Shown: positions 1-9,044, numbered from the stretch's first letter. The stretch: 46,439 nucleotides of DNA from Candidatus Gastranaerophilales bacterium (GCA_944326535.1 CALVEJ010000007.1:1-46439); one strand, 5' to 3'. Made by a program: numbers and translations. Notes: generated by a model from the sequence alone, not told the origin.

Positions 1-33
1 CGGTTTCGTACGTTCATACTTTTCGCGTGCCAT
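1..33 (-). CDS. tuf: Elongation factor Tu, N-terminal 11 codons (partial)
   Basis: Read on the minus strand, the first 33 bases encode MAREKYERTKP, the hallmark opening of EF-Tu, the GTPase that delivers aminoacyl-tRNA to the ribosome. The gene runs off the left edge of the window. An AAGGAG Shine-Dalgarno (complement of 43-48) precedes the ATG with about 9 bases between, supporting the start. Only the first 11 residues are visible, so the G-domain motifs cannot be checked; the identification rests on the start peptide and the strong ribosome binding site. Confidence 0.85.
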   Translation of the reverse strand, partial: MAREKYERTKP

Positions 34-74
34 TAGAGTAATCTCCTTTTTCTCTAGTTATGTACTACTTTTCT

Positions 75-80
75 ATTATA
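75..80 (-). promoter_or_regulatory. Probable -10 box of the tuf promoter
   Basis: A perfect TATAAT reads on the minus strand 42 bases upstream of the tuf ATG. No good -35 hexamer is seen at 16-18 bases. A small GGCA/TGCC hairpin (about 98-118) lies just upstream. The call rests on the -10 box alone. Confidence 0.45.
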
Positions 81-288
81 TTTCAAATAGTTAGCGAAAA
101 AGGCAAAATATGCCCTTTCATTATAATAATCTTATATGCTCATTCTGATTTGTCAAGCAAAATTCATGCTTTTGGCATTCTAAAACATGCATAAATAAAG
201 GTAAAGAAAGATTCTTTTTTATTATTTGACTTAGAACAAAATTTTATTAAATTTAATCAGTAAATTAAAACAAAAGAGGATAAAAAGA

Positions 289-657
289 TTGTTTTTTAAA
301 CATAAAAAGGAATGTACGCACACAAAAGTTTCTCCCGACAAAGAAGCCGGATACTGCCCCGACTGCGGCAAATATATTGAAAACAAGTGGTATCTCACAA
401 GATGCGGCTGCTGCAATATTAAAAGAAAGTCGATAGTCAAATTTAACCAAATCATGCCGGAGACAAAGTTCTGTCCAAATTGCGGTTCGGAACATTTTTA
501 TATTGAAAAACTAAATTCAATAAACTTTATTGATATAAATTTTGCCGTTTTGTTAAAAGAAGTTAATGAACAGCGTTCAAAAAACAGAACACAAAGCTGG
601 CTTGAAAGAGAAAATGAACCGATAAAACTTCTCGGATGGAATTTGAGCTTTAGTTAA
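289..657 (+). CDS. Small double zinc-ribbon protein, unknown function
   Basis: The 122-residue product has three cysteine clusters: CPDC (about residues 23-26), CGCC (about 39-42) and CPNC (about 62-65), the spacing of zinc ribbons that usually bind a structural metal. The C-terminal half is a charged helix without cysteines. The start is a TTG, chosen because AGAGGA lies eight bases upstream and there is no earlier in-frame start. There is no signal peptide or membrane segment, so it should be cytoplasmic. It is transcribed away from tuf. I do not recognise a named family; RNA or protein binding is possible for a zinc ribbon but is not shown by the sequence. Confidence 0.7.
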   Translation: MFFKHKKECTHTKVSPDKEAGYCPDCGKYIENKWYLTRCGCCNIKRKSIVKFNQIMPETKFCPNCGSEHFYIEKLNSINFIDINFAVLLKEVNEQRSKNRTQSWLERENEPIKLLGWNLSFS

Positions 658-859
658 CACCGAAATTAATTTTGTATCAGAGTTTTCTCCGCTTATATTG
701 CTTGATAGCAGCCAAAATCCATTTACCGCATTATTGCAAAATTTGAGACAATAACTGTTGTTAAGTATTGTAAACCCGTTTTTTCTTTTGACGCAATTTA
801 TTTTGTCCGCTTTCTTTTATTTACATGTGTGACAGGAAAAAAGTGAAGGTTAAGTAAAT
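658..859. other. AT-rich intergenic stretch without a supported gene
   Basis: About 200 bases between the zinc-ribbon gene and the next gene. No clear promoter or terminator is seen. On the minus strand a long frame stays open across it (from about 830 down into the zinc-ribbon gene) and reads KRKNGFTIL, which resembles the start of a type IV prepilin. It has no start codon and no hydrophobic pilin helix follows, so it is not called as a gene. Confidence 0.4.
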
Positions 860-1417
860 ATGAAAATTACTCTTACGGAAAACATTGCAAAACCGCTCAG
901 AAAAATTCATATTCCGGTAAAAAGCGGATACAATAACGCAAATAATGTAATGAAGGTGGAAACGGACACTTTGGATTTATATAAAAAGAGCCAGGGTCTT
1001 TTGACTCGTTTTCAAAACACATTTGACACATTTACCCAAGGACCGCAGTTTGATTATTTCCGTGGTCAGCTCAATGCTATGGCAGATCAGGCAGGATTGA
1101 GAATGACGGTTGACTTTATGCCCAAGAACCCTGACAAACTTCTTGTAACTGTTTTTGACAAACAGTATCTTCCGGACAGTGAATTTTTCACGGAGATTGT
1201 AAATGCATTTAAAGAACCCAAAAAATTTTTTAGCCACTTGAAAAACTTTTCGGATAAATGGGCAGATTCATATAGTATTAGCGGAACTGATTTCAGAAGA
1301 AGAGTTATTGTCGATCCTAAAAAAGAATATGTATCAAAAGTAAAAAATGCAATCTATGAACTTGTTGAAAGCAGAGAAATCGAAAAACACAGACCAAGAA
1401 TAGAAGATTTTCAATAA
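860..1417 (+). CDS. Conserved-looking hypothetical protein
   Basis: A 185-residue soluble protein with no signal peptide, membrane segment or recognised catalytic motif. The N-terminal 35 residues are basic and probably flexible; the rest is mixed helix and strand with a lysine-rich C-terminal half. An AAGTGAAGG stretch upstream gives a moderate ribosome binding site for the ATG. It lies directly upstream of tpiA on the same strand, but tpiA appears to have its own promoter. Function cannot be assigned from sequence. Confidence 0.65.
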   Translation: MKITLTENIAKPLRKIHIPVKSGYNNANNVMKVETDTLDLYKKSQGLLTRFQNTFDTFTQGPQFDYFRGQLNAMADQAGLRMTVDFMPKNPDKLLVTVFDKQYLPDSEFFTEIVNAFKEPKKFFSHLKNFSDKWADSYSISGTDFRRRVIVDPKKEYVSKVKNAIYELVESREIEKHRPRIEDFQ

Positions 1418-1438
1418 AGTCATTAAAAATTTCAAAAC

Positions 1439-1467
1439 TTGATAAATCTCCTTGTTTTTTCTACTAT
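1439..1467 (+). promoter_or_regulatory. tpiA promoter
   Basis: TTGATA (1439-1444), a 17-base spacer and TACTAT (1462-1467) form a good housekeeping-type promoter. Transcription would start near 1474 and leave a leader of about 33 bases before tpiA. Confidence 0.6.
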
Positions 1468-1501
1468 GCATTTAGGGTTAGTAAAAAAATAAGGAGATTT
1501 A
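1443..1501 (+). promoter_or_regulatory. Inverted repeat covering the tpiA ribosome binding site
   Basis: TAAATCTCCTT (1443-1453) is the exact reverse complement of AAGGAGATTTA (1491-1501), which contains the tpiA Shine-Dalgarno. The left arm overlaps the tpiA promoter. RNA entering from upstream would therefore carry both arms and could hide the binding site, while RNA from the local promoter would lack the left arm. The pairing is seen; the regulatory reading is inferred. Confidence 0.5.
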
Positions 1502-1506
1502 TTATT

Positions 1507-2286
1507 ATGTCTAGAAGACCCGTTATTGCAGGAAACTGGAAAATGCACAAGTTGCAGGCAGAATCCGCTCAATTAGTTAATGATTTGATGGCAGAATTAA
1601 AAGATATGGACAAAGCAGCAATGCCGGAAGTCGTTGTAGCACCTGTATTTACATCTTTGTATGCCGTAAATAAAGCTATGACAGACTGCGGATGCGGCAG
1701 AGTCAGACTTGCATGTCAGAACTGCTATTTTGAAACTCAAGGTGCTTTCACCGGTGAAGTTTCTGTTGAAATGGCAAAAGATGCAGGATGCGAATACATT
1801 ATCATAGGTCACTCCGAAAGAAGACAATACTTTGGTGAAACTGATGAAATGGTTAACCAAAAAGCTAAAAAAATTCTTTCTGAAGGACTTGTACCTATCA
1901 TCTGCTGCGGAGAATCTCTTGAACAAAGAGAAGCAGGTGTTACGGACTCTCATATAGCTTCTCAAATCAAAGCAGCATTGAATGGTCTTACACCTGATGA
2001 AGTTGCAAAATCAATCATTGCTTATGAACCTATCTGGGCTATCGGTACAGGCAAAACATGTGACTCTGCTGAAGCTAACAGAGTAATTGCCATGATAAGA
2101 GGCGTTGTCAGAGATATCGCAGGTGCAAACGCTGCTGAATCTATCAGAATTCTTTACGGCGGAAGCGTAAAACCTGAGACAATTGAAGAACAAATGGCTC
2201 AATCTGACATTGACGGTGCTCTGGTTGGCGGCGCAAGTCTGAAAGCTGACAGTTTTGCAAAAATTGTCAGAGGCGCAATGAAATAA
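1507..2286 (+). CDS. tpiA: Triosephosphate isomerase
   Basis: Interconverts dihydroxyacetone phosphate and glyceraldehyde 3-phosphate in glycolysis and gluconeogenesis, in the cytoplasm. The 259-residue length is normal for the family. Catalytic landmarks are all present: NWK near residues 10-12 (Lys12), GHSERR with His102, AYEPIWAIGTG with Glu174 and the flexible loop 6 just after it, and the phosphate-binding ILYGGSVKPE near the C-terminus. A strong AAGGAG lies upstream of the ATG. The gene has its own promoter and is followed by a strong terminator, so it is probably monocistronic. Confidence 0.97.
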   Translation: MSRRPVIAGNWKMHKLQAESAQLVNDLMAELKDMDKAAMPEVVVAPVFTSLYAVNKAMTDCGCGRVRLACQNCYFETQGAFTGEVSVEMAKDAGCEYIIIGHSERRQYFGETDEMVNQKAKKILSEGLVPIICCGESLEQREAGVTDSHIASQIKAALNGLTPDEVAKSIIAYEPIWAIGTGKTCDSAEANRVIAMIRGVVRDIAGANAAESIRILYGGSVKPETIEEQMAQSDIDGALVGGASLKADSFAKIVRGAMK

Positions 2287-2315
2287 ACACTGCAGCAAAT
2301 AATTAATAAAATAAT

Positions 2316-2353
2316 AAAACGCTTTCTTTTGATATTTCAAAGAAAGCGTTTTT
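2316..2353 (+). terminator. Rho-independent terminator after tpiA
   Basis: A perfect 14-base stem (AAAACGCTTTCTTT with AAAGAAAGCGTTTT) around a nine-base loop, ending in a T run. It sits between convergent genes and may also work for the minus-strand unit that ends at 2420. Confidence 0.9.
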
Positions 2354-2419
2354 GTATAAAACATTATCCAAAATCTTTATTGCTGTCTCTTTCGATTGCC
2401 TTTAACACGCAATACTACA

Positions 2420-4447
2420 TTACAAATTCTGTTGATATACATCTTGCGGTTTAACAAGTTTTGGCAGATTCGGATCATCTATTTCAAATATATGTGCCTG
2501 AGCGGGACCCAAGTCTATATCAATTTCACCATTTCTGGCTGCCCACACACTGCCCGTACCATACTGCGGAGACAGATCGGTCAGAACTTGATTTTCTTTC
2601 ATGCCGGGAACTTTTACTTTAACTTTTTGTCTCGCATTTACATCATGGTTTGCTATGACTACGAGTGTTTTTCCGTCTTTGCAGCGTGCATATGCAATGA
2701 CTTCATCACGGCTGTTGTTATCCACTTTCAGCTCAATATACTGACCTTTTGTAATAACTTCACCGTATTTAGGTCTGACCACATTCATAAGATAGCCCAT
2801 GTGCTTGCCTATTTCAGGATGTTCACCGCCGGGTTTTCTCGATTCATTAAAGATATCCAAAAATTCTGTATGAACATAGTGTCTTATGTTGTCTTTTGTA
2901 GTATCAAGAGTATCAAAACTTTCGATAATATGTTTGTATTCGGGATCATTTGCAAGATCCTCAACTTTTCTGTTTCCGTCAGAACCGGAAAGAAGTTTTT
3001 TCAAACTGTCTTTGTACTCAAAACGGTTTCCGCCGAGCCAAGCATCAACGGCTTCTTTGTAAACCTTATTTTCTAAAAGCTGGTTAAATGTTTTGTCTAC
3101 ATATTTTTTGTCATAAGGATAAATATATCTGTCTCCCGATTCAAAACCTGAAATTACATACGGGTTTGTCATAGGCAAAGTAGCCTGAAGAACATTTGTC
3201 ATCATGCAGTAATCCGGTCCGCCGTTTGACATAGGACTCTTGTCATCGTGTGTTGCAAAAGAACCGATGAGAGATTTTCCTTTGTCATGTCTTTTTGACA
3301 TTTCAAGGTTTTCTTCTACAAATTTGTGAAAATCTTTTGCTTTCCAGCTGTGGAAAATATGGTATTGTCCGTAGTATGTGTCAAAACCTGCTTCAAGAGC
3401 TTCTTCCGGACGGTCAGCCGGCATGTTTTTCATAGGAGAAGCATCTTCATATGTATAGCATTCGGCAAGGAAGCCGAATTCCGGATCTTTGCTTCTTGCA
3501 TAAGAAGTAATAATATCCCAGAACTCAGGCGGTTTTGCTCTGCCTACATCTGCTCTGATTCCGTCTATGCCGAGATCTATACACATGTCAATAAATTTTT
3601 TGTGATAATCAACAAGAGCGGGATTTAATATTCTTTTGTCAGCATCCTGCCATGGATTGAACATTCTGATATCTTCCCAGCCTTCGGGTGTTTTGGGTTT
3701 ACCCTCGGCATCCGTCGCTCTGAGATCAGGTCTGCTTTCATAAAGATCAACTGACATACAGCTCGGAAGATCAAGCATTACTTTTATGTCTCTTTTGTGG
3801 CATTCTTTGATTGCCTCTTTTGCTTCTTCATATACCGATTTTGGGTTTCTCGGATCATCAAGTTTCGGATCTATTGAAAGATAATCTAAAGGCGCATATA
3901 CAGAACCGGCACTTCCTTTTGCCGCATATTTTCCTGGAGGATTTATGGGCAGCCAGTGCAAAGTATTAACACCGTATGATTTTAACTCGTCAAGACGTTC
4001 AACCATATTAGTAAAATATCCGGGTTCTTCATTACCTTCAATCAGCCCGTTGCCGTTTGTATCCTTTGCATTGAATGTTCTCGGAACCATTGCATATATA
4101 ACAGCCTGATTGTTCTGAAACATGGAACGCAAATTATTTTTGTATCCCGGAACAGATGAAGAAACGCCTGTGCTGACAGGTGCGGCAGAAGCAACCGGTG
4201 CTGCTGCTTGAGTTCTGTTCATCATAGCAGTCAAAAGGCTGCTTGCTCCATACTGTTGATTATATTTTTCCGCAATCGGTGTAGAAACAGGAATTTGTGC
4301 AGCATTTGAGGGAAGTGTGTCTTTTATAGCAGTTTCTGCTGTCTGAGACTGCTGTGCGTATTTTTGAGACAACTGTGCAAGCAAAGATGCTTTGAAAGCG
4401 GGTTTCAAAGGAGATGTGCAGTTAAGTGTATTTGAGCTGATTATCAT
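2420..4447 (-). CDS. GH13 (alpha-amylase family) enzyme with atypical active site
   Basis: The 675-residue protein has a (beta/alpha)8 GH13 domain from about residue 115. Seen motifs: region II GIDGIRADVGRA with the nucleophile Asp, region III GFLAECY with the acid/base Glu, and region IV FATHDD with the third carboxylate. Region I reads LDLPSCMS, so the usual Asn-His pair of DxxxNH is absent. A C-terminal beta domain follows (about 590-660). The first 100 residues are a low-complexity Ala/Ser/Thr/Gln extension without a signal peptide. AGGGG lies just upstream of the ATG. It ends a three-gene unit, 12 bases after the preceding gene. Activity on alpha-glucans is likely; hydrolase versus transferase cannot be told. 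Confidence 0.85.
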   Translation of the reverse strand: MIISSNTLNCTSPLKPAFKASLLAQLSQKYAQQSQTAETAIKDTLPSNAAQIPVSTPIAEKYNQQYGASSLLTAMMNRTQAAAPVASAAPVSTGVSSSVPGYKNNLRSMFQNNQAVIYAMVPRTFNAKDTNGNGLIEGNEEPGYFTNMVERLDELKSYGVNTLHWLPINPPGKYAAKGSAGSVYAPLDYLSIDPKLDDPRNPKSVYEEAKEAIKECHKRDIKVMLDLPSCMSVDLYESRPDLRATDAEGKPKTPEGWEDIRMFNPWQDADKRILNPALVDYHKKFIDMCIDLGIDGIRADVGRAKPPEFWDIITSYARSKDPEFGFLAECYTYEDASPMKNMPADRPEEALEAGFDTYYGQYHIFHSWKAKDFHKFVEENLEMSKRHDKGKSLIGSFATHDDKSPMSNGGPDYCMMTNVLQATLPMTNPYVISGFESGDRYIYPYDKKYVDKTFNQLLENKVYKEAVDAWLGGNRFEYKDSLKKLLSGSDGNRKVEDLANDPEYKHIIESFDTLDTTKDNIRHYVHTEFLDIFNESRKPGGEHPEIGKHMGYLMNVVRPKYGEVITKGQYIELKVDNNSRDEVIAYARCKDGKTLVVIANHDVNARQKVKVKVPGMKENQVLTDLSPQYGTGSVWAARNGEIDIDLGPAQAHIFEIDDPNLPKLVKPQDVYQQNL

Positions 4448-4459
4448 TTTTGTTTTCCC

Positions 4460-7400
4460 CTATGCATCTTTCTTTTCATAGATGTCTTTGTTGAAGTAGT
4501 TTTTTCTTCCCGTTGTTGCAATGACTATTGTAGAAAATGCCACTGTTCCCACGAGCAGACCGTATACCAGTTTTGTCCATTTGTTTCTTGAACGAACACT
4601 TTGTGCAGCATCTTTGAAGAATTCTGTAACACCTTTTCCTGACATTTCCGCTATTGATTTGTTTGAAGTAAACATGTTTGCATTTTCTTTAATACGCTGG
4701 ATTTCATTCAATGACGGATGTTGTGAAGGTTCAATAGTTCCTTTGATTTTACCTATTATTCTTTTGAAGATACTTATGTCTTCAAGTGACAATTCTGTTT
4801 TTACTTCATTCAGTACTTCTTCTAAAACCGGTAATTTTTCTTTTTTGCCTTTTGCGAGTATATCATCAATCAATCCTGCAAGCGGCGTATAATCTCTCAT
4901 ATAACAGTTATTTTTAAAGAAATCTTTTGCAAGTTTGTATTCAAGAGACAAATATCTGGATTTCATTATCTGATTGTTTGCATTGCATTTTACAACAAAA
5001 TCTTCACCGGATTTTTTAGCACTGTTAACAGCATTTTTGATAATATCAGCACTGCTCTTGTCAAACTCTCCGTTAACAATATTGGCAATATTTTTAACCA
5101 TGGGAAGAGAATATTTCATTCCTCTTTTTGAACCCGGTACGTTGTGTTCAAATTTTGTTGTCCAGTCATTGATATCATTTTTGTCAAGAGCGATGTCTTT
5201 TATGTACTCTTTCAAAGATTTTAGCGCATCTTCATACTTCAAGCCTTCGAACATATGATAGTTTGCCGGATCATTTTTAACAAGGCTGTTGAAAGCTTCT
5301 TCGCTTCCGCCGAGTATATTTTTAACATATTGGTCAAGATTTTTGAATGTATCAAGTATCTTCATCGGTCTGACAAAAGAATCAACCGTATTTCTGAATT
5401 TGTTCTGGGCATCAAAAATTCTCACCCTGTACATATCAGATATTCCGTCACTGTCTTTAAAGACTTTTCCGCCGACAGACTGCATAAGATCCTTGATTTT
5501 TGAAAGTACGCCCGGTTTGTCAGCTGTACCTGTCAGTCTGAGGATGGCTTTTTCTTCTTTTTCAATAGCTTCTTGTGCCAGAACTGACATTTGGCTCAGA
5601 ACTTTTTCATATTTTTGAGGATCTGCTGCAATTTCTTCAAACTTTCTGCTCAAAACCTGTTTTGAAAAAGATGTATCGAGAGCGCCAAGCTGTGCTATTT
5701 CTTCTTTTGTAAAATTCAATGCTTTCAAATATTTTTGCGGAAGTTTGTTCCAGTTGTTTGCCGTAATGGATTCCGCAATATTCATAACCGATGCTTTTTC
5801 GTATTGGGCAACTTTATCCATAACCGATTTGTTTGTTTCGGCAAATTTGAACAGCTCCGTTAGTCTTTCATGAGGAATAATATAGTGTCTCTGTGTTTCT
5901 ATGTACTTGTCGATATGTTTGTCCAGATATTTTGAAATCATATCAACAGCATCTTCATCAAGATTTTTTACGGATGCGATTTTTTGTGACAATTCTCTCT
6001 TTACAATATTTTTCAGAGAGTTTGTCGAAATCATATCAAGCTCTTGCTTGTTATTGTTTCTTGATTTTGAAATTATATTTTTCCAGTCTTCATTAGTGAG
6101 ACCTGCAAAGTTTTTGATTTCATCCGGAAGAGTAGCGGCAAATTCAGCTTTCATATTAGCAACAGCATCTTTGACCGCATCAACTGATGTTTTTCTCAGA
6201 CCGTCTCTGAGAGAATCACTCAAAGTAACATTGGGTTCCGTAAATTTCACTTCATTTCTGACAATATTGTCAAATACATCTTTGAGCCCTGAGCCGTAAT
6301 ATTCATTATCAAAGAATTTTTGCAGTTTATCAAATTCTGCCTTGCTCAGATGTTTTGAGCGGTTCAAAAGGTATTCAAGCTGACCTTTAATGTCATAAGG
6401 AGTATTTTTCATTGACGGTGATTCGAGTGCGGACAAAACATCAGCCATTTTTTCTTTTGGCAGACGGATAGTTTCTCCTTCTTTTACTGCAGAATCAAGA
6501 GCAGCTTTGAGTTTTTGTCCGAATTCCGTGCCGGCAAAGTTTTCTTGCGCATATTTTTTGAGAACGTCAAAGTCCGCAGAACTTACATCACAATCTCTGA
6601 GCAGAAGAGATTTGAACTCTTTTACAGTCTGTTCCGGAATTGTTATATTCAATTCCTTCATTATTTCATCAATATTTGTTTGTATATTTCTTCTGTCAAA
6701 CGGAGCATTTATATCAACAAGTTTGTCCAGAGAATTTTCAAGAACATCCATGTTCTTTGACTGTTTGTCAAATCTGTGCTTTTCAATAGCGTTTCGTAGC
6801 GGACCCTGAGCAGCATCGGCGACAATTGAAGATAAAACAGGAGTCATAATTCCTGCTGTCAGCATCCATAGGGTCTTACCCTGAACAGCAACTTGTCCCA
6901 TTTTGTTCATAATAGCTTCATGCCTGTTTTTGATATCTCTCGGGACACCAAGTTTGTCTCCTATAGCATCAAGGTATACATAATCATCTTTGTATTTTTG
7001 GTAATATTCTTTGTCAGAAAGAGGAGTTCCGTCCAGATCGACATGTCTGAATAAATCCATAGGACGATACTGGTTGTCTTCGTATACATACTTTCTTCTG
7101 CCGTAAGAGTCAATGTACTGCTGGTTTATGTCAACACCTGTTTTGGCTTTTATAGGTGCGCCGAGGATATGAGGCCAGATAGCCATTGATGCAAACCATG
7201 TTGCGAGCCCTACAAACTCCATGCCTTTCGCAAGCGGGAATTGTTTTGATGCAGCCAAAGCAGCGGCAATACCCAAAGATCCGGCTCTGATTCCGAGGTC
7301 ATTAATTTTTCCTACCGAATAATCGGTGCCTTCACCCTTAAAACCTGCATCATAAAAATATTTTGCATAATCTGCATATGATTTTACAGTACTGCCTGCA

Positions 7401-7630
7401 GCCTGGAAAATATTTTCTTTCACAAGCGTTCCGCTGACTTTTTGAGGACGAACACCTTTGGGTGTAGTTCTGGCAGGGCTTAACGGTCTGGCAGGGACAT
7501 AAGTATAGGTTTGAACACCCGGAAAAGGATTGCTTACAGATGCCGTAGGCAAAGACTGCAGTCCTGTATTGCCTGCGGCTGCAGAATTTTGCGGTTTATA
7601 AACAGGTATTGTGCTAAGCAAATCTGCCAT
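4460..7630 (-). CDS. Large helical membrane-anchored protein, unknown
   Basis: A 1056-residue protein. A Pro/Ala/Ser-rich N-terminus (1-75) is followed by hydrophobic segments around residues 108-155 and 250-275, a very long charged helical region (about 290-1000) and a single C-terminal membrane segment (about 1020-1042) with a short basic tail. GVDINQQY and a DLFRHVDLDG stretch between the first hydrophobic segments resemble GVDLNQPY and WDLFY in the next gene upstream, so the two appear to be paralogues. Its ATG directly abuts the upstream stop (TAGATG), implying translational coupling. No enzyme motif is recognised; a structural or scaffold role is a guess. Confidence 0.7.
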   Translation of the reverse strand: MADLLSTIPVYKPQNSAAAGNTGLQSLPTASVSNPFPGVQTYTYVPARPLSPARTTPKGVRPQKVSGTLVKENIFQAAGSTVKSYADYAKYFYDAGFKGEGTDYSVGKINDLGIRAGSLGIAAALAASKQFPLAKGMEFVGLATWFASMAIWPHILGAPIKAKTGVDINQQYIDSYGRRKYVYEDNQYRPMDLFRHVDLDGTPLSDKEYYQKYKDDYVYLDAIGDKLGVPRDIKNRHEAIMNKMGQVAVQGKTLWMLTAGIMTPVLSSIVADAAQGPLRNAIEKHRFDKQSKNMDVLENSLDKLVDINAPFDRRNIQTNIDEIMKELNITIPEQTVKEFKSLLLRDCDVSSADFDVLKKYAQENFAGTEFGQKLKAALDSAVKEGETIRLPKEKMADVLSALESPSMKNTPYDIKGQLEYLLNRSKHLSKAEFDKLQKFFDNEYYGSGLKDVFDNIVRNEVKFTEPNVTLSDSLRDGLRKTSVDAVKDAVANMKAEFAATLPDEIKNFAGLTNEDWKNIISKSRNNNKQELDMISTNSLKNIVKRELSQKIASVKNLDEDAVDMISKYLDKHIDKYIETQRHYIIPHERLTELFKFAETNKSVMDKVAQYEKASVMNIAESITANNWNKLPQKYLKALNFTKEEIAQLGALDTSFSKQVLSRKFEEIAADPQKYEKVLSQMSVLAQEAIEKEEKAILRLTGTADKPGVLSKIKDLMQSVGGKVFKDSDGISDMYRVRIFDAQNKFRNTVDSFVRPMKILDTFKNLDQYVKNILGGSEEAFNSLVKNDPANYHMFEGLKYEDALKSLKEYIKDIALDKNDINDWTTKFEHNVPGSKRGMKYSLPMVKNIANIVNGEFDKSSADIIKNAVNSAKKSGEDFVVKCNANNQIMKSRYLSLEYKLAKDFFKNNCYMRDYTPLAGLIDDILAKGKKEKLPVLEEVLNEVKTELSLEDISIFKRIIGKIKGTIEPSQHPSLNEIQRIKENANMFTSNKSIAEMSGKGVTEFFKDAAQSVRSRNKWTKLVYGLLVGTVAFSTIVIATTGRKNYFNKDIYEKKDA

Positions 7631-8758
7631 CTACTGTTTACCTCCGCCTATTTTGTTTGTTCCGGAATTGTCTATTTTGTGGCTGCGTGCGGATGTTTTT
7701 CCGACAATCAGGGAAATAGCCAGCAATGTAGCTGCGGCAGTTGAAAGAATAATGGATTTTCCTGCAATTGAAGAAGCTTTGCTGTGTCCTTTCCAGAGCT
7801 CGGAAAAACTTTTTCCAAACGGTTTAATCATATAATCATAAACGGCTATTTTTGCTGAATTCAATCTGGATTTTATATCAAGATTTTTTCCGAAAATACC
7901 GTTTTTGACTGTATTTCTAAATCCTTCGTGAGAAACTTTTTCCCATACAGGCTGATTGGCAAGTCCTATTCCAAGAGTTACAAAAAATGCCGTCAGAGCA
8001 TACTGCCATGCCCGAGCCATGACAATTGTCTTTTTAATCAAGGGTTTTACGGATGCATCTATATCATTTGCATCATCTTTAATTCCGTATTTTTTTGCAA
8101 ACTTTGCATATTTTTCATTGATTTCTTCAGGCGTTTTTCCTTCTTTGTTGTAGAACAAATCCCATCTTGTAAAATCTATACTTTCCGTAGCTTTATGGAG
8201 TTCAAAATCTTTTTTGAACATGCCTGTGTCTTTTGTGGAAGTAGGAATAACTTTTGCATAGGGCTGATTTAAATCCACTCCTCTTGCAATTCTTACTGTG
8301 TTATCAATAATTGATTTTGCTGCAATTGCTCCGAGATAATAAAAACCCACACCCAAAGCCATATGTTTTGCCACCATTTTTGCGGCATTTCCGGATTTTA
8401 TGCTGTCCATTTTTACACCGGCATTAAAGAGCGCAGCCAGTATAGGACCGCCAAGATAATAAGGAACCTTTGCCGTCTGCAAAAATTCAAAAAAAGTATA
8501 ATCCGGAGCTCCCCCCATTCCTCTGGGAATATGAACAATGGGAATGTCCAGAGCTTTATCCATATTTAATTTGATTTTGCTGAAAACATCATTTTTCAAA
8601 AGAACGTCTTCTTTTGGTTTTGTGTTTGTCAGCGGTTGTGCTTCTGCCTGAAAACTGACATTTGAAGAGGATTGTCCCTTTGTATTTGAAAATACGGAAA
8701 CTCCTGAAGACACGGGTTTATTAGAATAATTGTTGATAATACTAGACACAGTAACCAT
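7631..8758 (-). CDS. Multi-pass membrane protein, paralogous to its downstream neighbour
   Basis: A 375-residue protein opening with a Ser/Asn-rich tail (1-45) and carrying about four hydrophobic segments near residues 98-115, 130-150, 248-265 and 335-355. Between the second and third segments it has GVDLNQPY and RWDLFYNKEG, matching the placement of GVDINQQY and MDLF in the following gene. AAGGGAT upstream of the ATG supports this start. It is the first gene of the minus-strand unit that ends with the GH13 enzyme. I do not recognise a named family; coexpression with a glucan-active enzyme hints at cell-envelope or storage functions, without proof. Confidence 0.7.
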   Translation of the reverse strand: MVTVSSIINNYSNKPVSSGVSVFSNTKGQSSSNVSFQAEAQPLTNTKPKEDVLLKNDVFSKIKLNMDKALDIPIVHIPRGMGGAPDYTFFEFLQTAKVPYYLGGPILAALFNAGVKMDSIKSGNAAKMVAKHMALGVGFYYLGAIAAKSIIDNTVRIARGVDLNQPYAKVIPTSTKDTGMFKKDFELHKATESIDFTRWDLFYNKEGKTPEEINEKYAKFAKKYGIKDDANDIDASVKPLIKKTIVMARAWQYALTAFFVTLGIGLANQPVWEKVSHEGFRNTVKNGIFGKNLDIKSRLNSAKIAVYDYMIKPFGKSFSELWKGHSKASSIAGKSIILSTAAATLLAISLIVGKTSARSHKIDNSGTNKIGGGKQ

Positions 8759-9044
8759 CTTATCCCTTGAATTGCATGTAATTCCTATTTATTAAAGGTT
8801 CATCAAAAAATTTTTTGCTAGTAAAAAACAGAAAATTTTGAACAAATCCCTACAATCTAGTCTACCACAGGTTTTTTGTACCCAAACTCTTTTTTACATT
8901 TTGTAATAAAACTGTATTTTTAAGCAGTAAAAATTTTTGACTTTTCTGACTAAATTATTAAAACATAATCATACAAACAGATGTAGTAATCATCTGTCTA
9001 ATCATTAATAATTAGGTAGAGTAATAGTAAAATACCAGATCCCC
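8759..9044. other. Divergent intergenic region before fliJ
   Basis: 286 AT-rich bases between the membrane-protein unit (minus) and the flagellar block (plus). A possible plus promoter is TTGACT (8937-8942) with TAAAAC (8959-8964) at 16 bases. Close to fliJ lies an inverted repeat AGATG-N7-CATCT (about 8980-8996) followed by CTAAT/ATTAG, possible operator sites. No gene is seen. Confidence 0.35.

Noticed and set aside
600..830. Minus-strand open frame with KRKNGFTIL resembling a type IV prepilin start
   Set aside because: No start codon, no hydrophobic helix after the motif, and it runs antisense into the zinc-ribbon gene.
2420..8758. Shared N-terminal sorting tag (SFQA, PAFKA) in the GH13 and membrane proteins
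   Set aside because: The similarity is only a few residues in low-complexity sequence and could be chance; it needs a genome-wide comparison.
8790..8880. Degenerate seventh copy of the structured element (ACTAGATT and TTGTTCAAAATTTTC on the minus strand)
   Set aside because: The two end-like strings are in the wrong order and no hairpin modules are present.
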